From Sinorhizobium numidicum (GTDB lineage Bacteria > Pseudomonadota > Alphaproteobacteria > Rhizobiales > Rhizobiaceae), in contig NZ_CP120368.1 of NCBI RefSeq assembly GCF_029892045.1, positions 1,238,001-1,302,000 of the forward strand: 64,000 bases of DNA. Direction: 5' to 3'. This document shows, one piece after another, positions 59,285-64,000 of this stretch (its first letter is position 1; every line of letters starts with the position of its first letter). The notes beneath the pieces are model-generated. The model was not told the DNA's origin. It made no database searches and saw only the letters and a list, made by a program, of their open reading frames with translations. The translations under genes were made by a program, and so were the position numbers.

Positions 59285-59791
59285 TCAGTTGCCGAAGCCC
59301 TTGAACAGGGATTGCGCCGCACCTTTTCCGGCATTGGGGCCGGTCAGAAGCTGCCCGAGGAAGCTTGTTTCCTTGCCGCCGGTCGGAGTGGTGCGCGACA
59401 ATGTATCGAAGACCTTGCCGTCTTTCAGCGTATAATGGGCGAGCTGGCTGACGGTGCCTTCCTTGTCGAAATAGACGGCCAAAATGGATTGGTCGATAAG
59501 CTTCGGCTTCATGAAGGCAACAGGCCGTTTGCGCGTTTGAGAGATGTAGTAGAAGACCTCGTTGTCGAAGGTGGCAGTGGTCGACGGCGTTCCGAGCGAC
59601 AGCAGCACCTGCTCACGGCTCGAACCGACAGGAACGAGGTTTAGCGTTTCCTGATCAACGACATAACCCTGATGCAGGACTTCGCCGACATTCGCAGACG
59701 TGCAGGCAGCAAGGGTGGCTGTGGAAAGGGAAGCCACGAGCACGGCACGGCTCAGAACTTTCAGGTTTGATGTCAAATACCGCTTCGTCAA
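59285..59791 (-). CDS. bamE: Outer membrane protein assembly factor BamE (OmlA)
   Basis: The lipoprotein component of the Bam complex, here 168 residues. The signal MTKRYLTSNLKVLSRAVLVA ends at a lipobox L-A-A-C29; the SmpA/OmlA domain follows, with LVPVGSSREQVLLSLGTPSTTATFDNEVFYYIS. I choose TTG 59791 because AAGGGGAG precedes it by six bases; the next ATG upstream, at 59830, has only a weak site and would place an unlike leader before the signal. The gene is divergent from the cytochrome bc1 chaperone gene. Confidence 0.9.
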   Translation of the reverse strand: MTKRYLTSNLKVLSRAVLVASLSTATLAACTSANVGEVLHQGYVVDQETLNLVPVGSSREQVLLSLGTPSTTATFDNEVFYYISQTRKRPVAFMKPKLIDQSILAVYFDKEGTVSQLAHYTLKDGKVFDTLSRTTPTGGKETSFLGQLLTGPNAGKGAAQSLFKGFGN

Positions 59792-59930
59792 GGACTGCTC
59801 CCCTTGGAGTAACGATGGCAGATCCGCCATTGCAATTCGTGCCTGCTTCGGTAAACCAGCTTCGGCTATCATGCAACAACGTGATGGGCGCTTGCCCATG
59901 ATTTCGAGAAAGCCACAGCTGGGCTTTGTG

Positions 59931-60467
59931 ATGATTTTTGGACTGTTCAAGAGAAAAAGCGGCAACATTGCGATCGTGGAGCGCCAGTATGGGCTTCTTA
60001 CGGCCGCCGCACGCCAGCCGTTTCTGTATACCGACCTCGATGTGCCCGATAATGTGATGGGGCGCTTCGAGATGTTGTCGGCGATGCTGATCCTCTATTT
60101 CCGGCGCACGCGGGCCTCCGCACGAGCGGGCCAGGAGATCGCGCAGGAGATCGTCGATGCCTTTTTCGAGGACGTCGATCACTCCATCCGGGAACTCGGC
60201 GTCGGTGACGCGGGGGTGCCGAAAAAGATGAAGAAGCTCGCCGGCATGTTCTACGGCCGGCTCGAATCCTATGCGGCGGCGCTCGAAGAACGCGACGGCG
60301 GCGCGCTTGCCGCAGCGCTTCGGCGCAATTTTCATCCGCAGAGAGAAGATGCGCCGGCAATGGACGGTCTCGCATCCTATCTGCTCGCCGTCGAAGCCGC
60401 GCTGGCGGAGGCTCCCGAGGAATTAGTCGAAACGGGTCAGTTGCGCATTCTTCCGGCGGGAGCATAA
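59931..60467 (+). CDS. Ubiquinol-cytochrome c chaperone (CBP3-like)
   Basis: The 178-residue protein matches the ubiquinol-cytochrome c chaperone family that assists cytochrome bc1 assembly. Typical segments are MIFGLFKRKSGNIAIVERQYGLLTAAARQP at the N-terminus, FEMLSAMLILYFRR, and DHSIRELGVGDAGVPKKMKKLAGMFYGRLESY. ATG 59931 is chosen; an in-frame GTG is directly before it, and a longer upstream frame overlaps bamE on the other strand. The YceD gene follows after 82 bases. Confidence 0.87.
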   Translation: MIFGLFKRKSGNIAIVERQYGLLTAAARQPFLYTDLDVPDNVMGRFEMLSAMLILYFRRTRASARAGQEIAQEIVDAFFEDVDHSIRELGVGDAGVPKKMKKLAGMFYGRLESYAAALEERDGGALAAALRRNFHPQREDAPAMDGLASYLLAVEAALAEAPEELVETGQLRILPAGA

Positions 60468-60549
60468 AAGGCAGCGTATCAATGGCGCGCGTGACGATCG
60501 CGCGGCGCGTCGGCGCTGCGGCAGCGCGAAGGCGAGGAAGGATCTGATC

Positions 60550-61101
60550 ATGAAGGACGAAAGCAAACCGGCATTCTCCTATCCGGTGAAGGTGGGACAT
60601 ATTTCGGCAAATCCGGTCAGTGTGCATCTCACGGCGAACGAGTCTGAGCGTAGCGCCCTTGCGGCGCTCTGGAGCGTCAACGACGTCCTCTCGCTCTCGG
60701 CAGATTTGCAGATCGGCCGCTGGAAGAAAGACGGCGTCAAGATCAAGGGCGAGGTCAGCGCGCGCATCGTCCAGACCTGCGTCGTAACGTTGGAACCTGT
60801 CGAAGCGGACATACGGGAGCCTGTCGAAGCGATTTTTGTGCCGGAAGGCTCGCGGTTGGCGCGGCAGGCTAATAACGATGGCGGCGAGATGATTCTCGAT
60901 CCGGACGGACCGGACATTCCCGATACCTACACGGGAGACACGATCGACGCCGGTCTGGTGGTGAGCGAACAAGTGGCACTTGCCATAGACCCCTATCCGC
61001 GCAAGGAGGGCGCCGCCTTCGGCGCACGCATTGAAAGCTCCGCCGCAGACGACAAGCGGCCGAACCCATTCGCCGTGCTGAAGGATTGGAAAAAGGATTG
61101 A
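60550..61101 (+). CDS. YceD/DUF177 family protein
   Basis: The 183-residue protein matches DUF177 (YceD), linked to 23S rRNA accumulation in some bacteria and plants. Signature segments are GEVSARIVQTCVVTLEPVEADIREPVEAIFVPEG and DTIDAGLVVSEQVALAIDPYPRKEGAAF. GAAGGATCTGATC precedes the ATG. In E. coli and many others rpmF follows yceD before plsX; here plsX follows after 198 bases with no rpmF between. Confidence 0.88.
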   Translation: MKDESKPAFSYPVKVGHISANPVSVHLTANESERSALAALWSVNDVLSLSADLQIGRWKKDGVKIKGEVSARIVQTCVVTLEPVEADIREPVEAIFVPEGSRLARQANNDGGEMILDPDGPDIPDTYTGDTIDAGLVVSEQVALAIDPYPRKEGAAFGARIESSAADDKRPNPFAVLKDWKKD

Positions 61102-61299
61102 AACGGCGAAACCCGGGTCTACAATTCGGTTGTCAGGTCGACGAAAAGCAGTATTTTGGCCCGACTCCAGCCAATGGGGCCGCTGTGCCGAAGCGTTGCA
61201 TGCTGGCCCAAGCGTCAGAGGGAACATGGATCGCCGCCGTTTGAAAAAATGGGCAGGGGCGAGACGCGTTGCATGGCGGGAAAAAAGGATAGGACACGC

Positions 61300-62346
61300 G
61301 TGGTCAGAATTTCACTTGACGTGATGGGGGGCGACTATGGTCCTGAAGTCGTTATCCCGGGCGCCGCAAGAGCGCTCGAACGTCACCCGGACATAAAATT
61401 CGTTCTGTTCGGCCAGGAAGCGCGATGCGCGGAACTCTTGGCCAAATATCCGAAACTTCAAGCCAGCAGTACCTTCAACGATTGCGAGATTGCCGTCGGT
61501 ATGGACGAAAAGCCAAGTCAGGCGCTGAGGCGCGGACGTGGCAAATCCAGTATGTGGAGGGCGATCGACGCCATCAATGCCGGCGAGGCGGACGTGGTTG
61601 TCTCAGCGGGCAACACCGGCGCGCTGATGGCGATGTCAGTCTTCTGTCTACGGACCATGCAGGGCATACAGCGACCGGCGATCGCTGCGATCTGGCCGAC
61701 GCTGAAGGGCGAGAGCATCGTTCTCGATGTCGGCGCGACGATCGGCGCGGACGCCCAGCAGCTCATGGATTTCGCGCTGATGGGCGGTGCGATGGCGCGC
61801 GCCTTGTTCGAGGTCGAGCGTCCGTCGGTCGGGCTGCTGAACGTCGGCGTAGAGGAAATCAAGGGCCAGGAAGAGGTCAAGGAAGCCGGCCGGCTCATTC
61901 GCGAAGCCAATATCGAGGGGATCGACTATTACGGCTTCGTCGAAGGCGATGATATCGGCCGCGGAACGGTCGACGTGGTCGTCACCGAAGGCTTTTCCGG
62001 CAACATTGCTCTTAAGGCGGCCGAAGGCACCGCCCGCCAAATCGCCGAGTATCTGCGCGCCGCAATGTCGCGCACCCTGCTTGCGAAGATCGGCTACGTC
62101 TTTGCGAAGGGCGCCTTCGATCGGTTGCGGGAGAAGATGGATCCCAGCAAGGTCAACGGTGGCGTCTTTCTCGGTCTCAACGGTGTGGTCATCAAAAGCC
62201 ATGGTGGCACGGATGCCGAAGGCTTCGCGGCCGCGATCGACGTCGGCTACGACATGGTGAAGAATGGTCTGAAGGCGAAGATAGAGGCCGACCTGGCGAG
62301 ATATCACGGCGGCGCCCAGCCGTCCGAAGCCCTGCCGCGGGCATGA
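61300..62346 (+). CDS. plsX: Phosphate acyltransferase PlsX
   Basis: The 348-residue enzyme makes acyl-phosphate from acyl-ACP for phosphatidate synthesis through PlsY. The N-terminus is [22 protein letters not shown] and a later [11 protein letters not shown] is typical. I choose GTG 61300, which has AGGA five bases before it and gives [14 protein letters not shown] 61273 in frame would add nine residues and is possible. fabH starts 18 bases after the stop, a nearly universal pairing. Confidence 0.95.
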   Translation: MVRISLDVMGGDYGPEVVIPGAARALERHPDIKFVLFGQEARCAELLAKYPKLQASSTFNDCEIAVGMDEKPSQALRRGRGKSSMWRAIDAINAGEADVVVSAGNTGALMAMSVFCLRTMQGIQRPAIAAIWPTLKGESIVLDVGATIGADAQQLMDFALMGGAMARALFEVERPSVGLLNVGVEEIKGQEEVKEAGRLIREANIEGIDYYGFVEGDDIGRGTVDVVVTEGFSGNIALKAAEGTARQIAEYLRAAMSRTLLAKIGYVFAKGAFDRLREKMDPSKVNGGVFLGLNGVVIKSHGGTDAEGFAAAIDVGYDMVKNGLKAKIEADLARYHGGAQPSEALPRA

Positions 62347-62364
62347 ATGATGAGGTTTGAGTAG

Positions 62365-63336
62365 ATGATGCGTTCTGTCGTTCGCGGTTTCGGGGCAGCG
62401 CTGCCGAAGCGGGTGATGACCAATAAGGAAATAGAAGCCAAGGTCGACACGTCCGACGAATGGATCGTGCAGCGGACCGGCATTCACCAGCGTTACATCG
62501 CCGGCGAGGGCGAGACGACGGCATCACTCGGGGAGAGTGCGGCGCGCGCCGCACTTGCGAGGGCCGGGCTGACGGCGGAGGATATCGACCTCATCATTGT
62601 GGCGACGTCGACGCCGGACAACACATTTCCGGCAACGGCGGTCAACATCCAGAACCGTCTCGGCATGCGGCACGGCGCCGCCTTCGATCTGCAGGCGGTC
62701 TGTTCCGGTTTCGTCTATGGCGTCGCGACGGCGGATGCCTATATTCGCGGCGGCCTGGCAAAACGCGCTCTGGTGATCGGCGCTGAAACCTTTTCGCGCA
62801 TTCTCGACTGGTCGGATCGCACGACATGTGTGCTCTTCGGCGACGGCGCCGGCGCGATCATTCTCGAGGCGCAGGAAGGCGAAGGCACTAATGCCGACCG
62901 TGGCGTCCTGACGGCCCAGTTGCGCTCCGACGGCATTCACGGCGACAAGCTCTATGTGGACGGCGGACCGTCGACGACCGGCACCGTCGGGCATCTTCGT
63001 ATGGAAGGGCGCGAGGTGTTCAAGCATGCGGTCGGCATGATCACTGATGTGATCGAGGCCGCTTTCGAAGCAACCGGGACGACGGCGGATGACGTCGACT
63101 GGTTGGTTCCGCACCAGGCCAACCGCCGCATCATCGACGGCTCTGCGAAGAAGCTGGGAATCCCTCTCGATAAGGTTGTGGTGACCGTGGATCTGCATGG
63201 CAATACGTCCGCGGCTTCGATCCCGCTCGCGCTTGATACGGCCGCATCCGACGGCCGGATCAAGAAGGGCGACCTCGTAATGCTCGAAGCGATGGGTGGC
63301 GGCTTCACCTGGGGTTCGGTTCTCATCCGCTGGTAA
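62365..63336 (+). CDS. fabH: Beta-ketoacyl-ACP synthase III
   Basis: The 323-residue condensing enzyme starts fatty acid chains from acetyl-CoA and malonyl-ACP. The catalytic triad is visible as Cys113 in [10 protein letters not shown], the histidine in VPHQANRRI and the asparagine in [10 protein letters not shown]. Length and N-terminus are canonical. It follows plsX closely and is followed by ihfA, the alphaproteobacterial order. Confidence 0.97.
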   Translation: MMRSVVRGFGAALPKRVMTNKEIEAKVDTSDEWIVQRTGIHQRYIAGEGETTASLGESAARAALARAGLTAEDIDLIIVATSTPDNTFPATAVNIQNRLGMRHGAAFDLQAVCSGFVYGVATADAYIRGGLAKRALVIGAETFSRILDWSDRTTCVLFGDGAGAIILEAQEGEGTNADRGVLTAQLRSDGIHGDKLYVDGGPSTTGTVGHLRMEGREVFKHAVGMITDVIEAAFEATGTTADDVDWLVPHQANRRIIDGSAKKLGIPLDKVVVTVDLHGNTSAASIPLALDTAASDGRIKKGDLVMLEAMGGGFTWGSVLIRW

Positions 63337-63430
63337 AGAAAATAATGAACTACGGCAGGCGCTTGACCGCAAAAGGCAAGGGCAATAGTCTTCGATCGCT
63401 GATCGGCACGTCAGACATCGGTGGGGGAAG

Positions 63431-63769
63431 ATGAGCGGAAAAACAGTAACGCGAGCAGACTTGGCTGAGTCGGTTTTTCGCAAGGTGGGTTTGTCGCGGA
63501 CGGAGTCCGCCGAACTTGTGGAGACTGTCATCGACGAGATATGCAACGCTATCGTACGTGGCGAGAGCGTCAAGCTGTCTTCTTTCGCAACGTTCCAGGT
63601 ACGCGACAAGAATGAGCGTATCGGGCGCAATCCGAAGACGGGTGAGGAAGTGCCGATCTCTCCCCGCCGGGTAATGACCTTCAAGGCGTCGAACGTCCTG
63701 AAACAGCGGGTGCTGAAGGCGCATCTAAGCCGCAAAACCAAGCAGAAGCAGCCCACTTCAGCATCCTGA
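63431..63769 (+). CDS. ihfA: Integration host factor subunit alpha
   Basis: The 112-residue DNA-bending protein has the IHF/HU fold: [35 protein letters not shown] at the N-terminus and the DNA-inserting arm [25 protein letters not shown] with its conserved proline. It is slightly longer than E. coli IhfA (99 residues), with a basic C-terminal tail (SRKTKQKQ). GGGGGAAG precedes the ATG. A MerR regulator gene follows. Confidence 0.96.
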   Translation: MSGKTVTRADLAESVFRKVGLSRTESAELVETVIDEICNAIVRGESVKLSSFATFQVRDKNERIGRNPKTGEEVPISPRRVMTFKASNVLKQRVLKAHLSRKTKQKQPTSAS

Positions 63770-63903
63770 AGTGCTGTCGACAACCACAATGTGGTTGAAA
63801 ACCCATCCATAAGCCATTGAAATGGGTCCGATTCGTGCGATCATCGAGCAATGATCCGTTCATTGCGGCGCCGTTTGCCGCGTGAATATGGAAATGGGGA
63901 CGA

Positions 63904-64000
63904 CATGGAAAAAAGCCCGGACGCCTTTCGCACCATCAGCGAGGTCGCAGACGAACTCGATCTACCCCAGCATGTGCTGCGCTTCTGGGAGACGCGATTC
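63904..64000 (+). CDS. MerR family transcriptional regulator (3' end outside window)
   Basis: The visible 32 residues, [19 protein letters not shown] and then [13 protein letters not shown], form the start of a MerR-type winged helix: I-S-E-V-A-x-E-L-x-L-P-x-H-V-L-R-F-W-E. This is the MerR-like regulator that follows ihfA in many alphaproteobacteria. The rest is cut off by the window end, so ligand and regulation cannot be judged. Confidence 0.85.

Noticed and set aside
61102..61299. rpmF (ribosomal protein L32) expected between yceD and plsX
   Set aside because: No reading frame with the L32 pattern occurs in the gap; rhizobial rpmF is likely elsewhere.
63781..63797. Terminator hairpin CAACCAC-AAT-GTGGTTG after ihfA
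   Set aside because: The stem is short and AT/GC mixed, and is followed by an A run, not a T run, so it is not a convincing terminator on the plus strand.

Overview
The window is a gene-dense, GC-rich stretch of core chromosome from an alphaproteobacterium of the Rhizobiaceae, most likely Sinorhizobium/Ensifer. I infer this from the gene order (moaE-moaD-pgsA-uvrC; lpiA-acvB; purM-purN divergent from hdaA-ppk-ppx; aspS next to a groES-less groEL; hemB-ldtR-ldtP-glyA-nrdR-ribD-ribE-ribH-nusB-hppA; plsX-fabH-ihfA), from rhizobial-type intergenic palindromic repeats, and from protein features such as the Mg-type HemB metal site. The species cannot be fixed from the window alone.

Layout. 1-9.3 kb: a cut glutathione S-transferase gene, ndk, a lipoprotein/CGNR-regulator pair, an orphan LivH-type permease, the tight minus-strand chain SDR-uvrC / pgsA-moaD-moaE, an Omp25/31-type outer membrane protein and a second GST. 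9.4-18.4 kb: a secreted RNase T2 coupled to a small cysteine-containing exported protein, rlmJ, a molybdopterin oxidoreductase, a Nudix hydrolase and the lysyl-phosphatidylglycerol operon lpiA-acvB. 18.4-26 kb: purN/purM divergent from an AI-2E family permease, hdaA, ppk and ppx; a good PHO-box candidate sits between hdaA and ppk. 26-35 kb: phytase-like exported protein, DUF2000, class III cyclase, RNase D, Tat-exported multicopper oxidase, MFS transporter, aspS. 35.6-42 kb: a groEL without groES behind a 72-aa acidic protein and a candidate alphaproteobacterial heat-shock promoter, a conserved exported protein, parC and an ArsR-type regulator. 42-48.6 kb: DMT transporter, N-end-rule transferase bpt, RDD protein, hemB, DUF6163, ldtR and ldtP. 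48.7-56.8 kb: glyA, nrdR, ribD, ribE, three minus-strand genes, then ribH-nusB and an MFS transporter. 57-64 kb: proton pyrophosphatase hppA, bamE divergent from a cytochrome bc1 chaperone, YceD/DUF177, plsX, fabH, ihfA and the start of a MerR regulator cut by the window end.

How the genes fit together. Most of the content is housekeeping: nucleotide supply (ndk, purM/N, nrdR), envelope lipids and proteins (pgsA, lpiA-acvB, plsX-fabH, bamE, ldtR-ldtP), DNA maintenance (uvrC, parC, hdaA, ihfA), cofactors (moaD/E, hemB, ribD/E/H), phosphate/energy storage (ppk, ppx, hppA) and protein quality control (groEL, bpt). No IS element, prophage, CRISPR array, rRNA or tRNA was seen. The accessory signal lies between genes: four copies of a roughly 100-bp two-hairpin repeat and four RIME-like palindromic elements, two of which run into the 3' ends of coding sequences.

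Nothing here is clearly a new multi-gene system. The best leads are the heat-shock-like 72-aa protein plus lone groEL unit, the translationally coupled RNase T2 pair, the repeat family, the candidate PHO box before ppk and the structured hppA leader.
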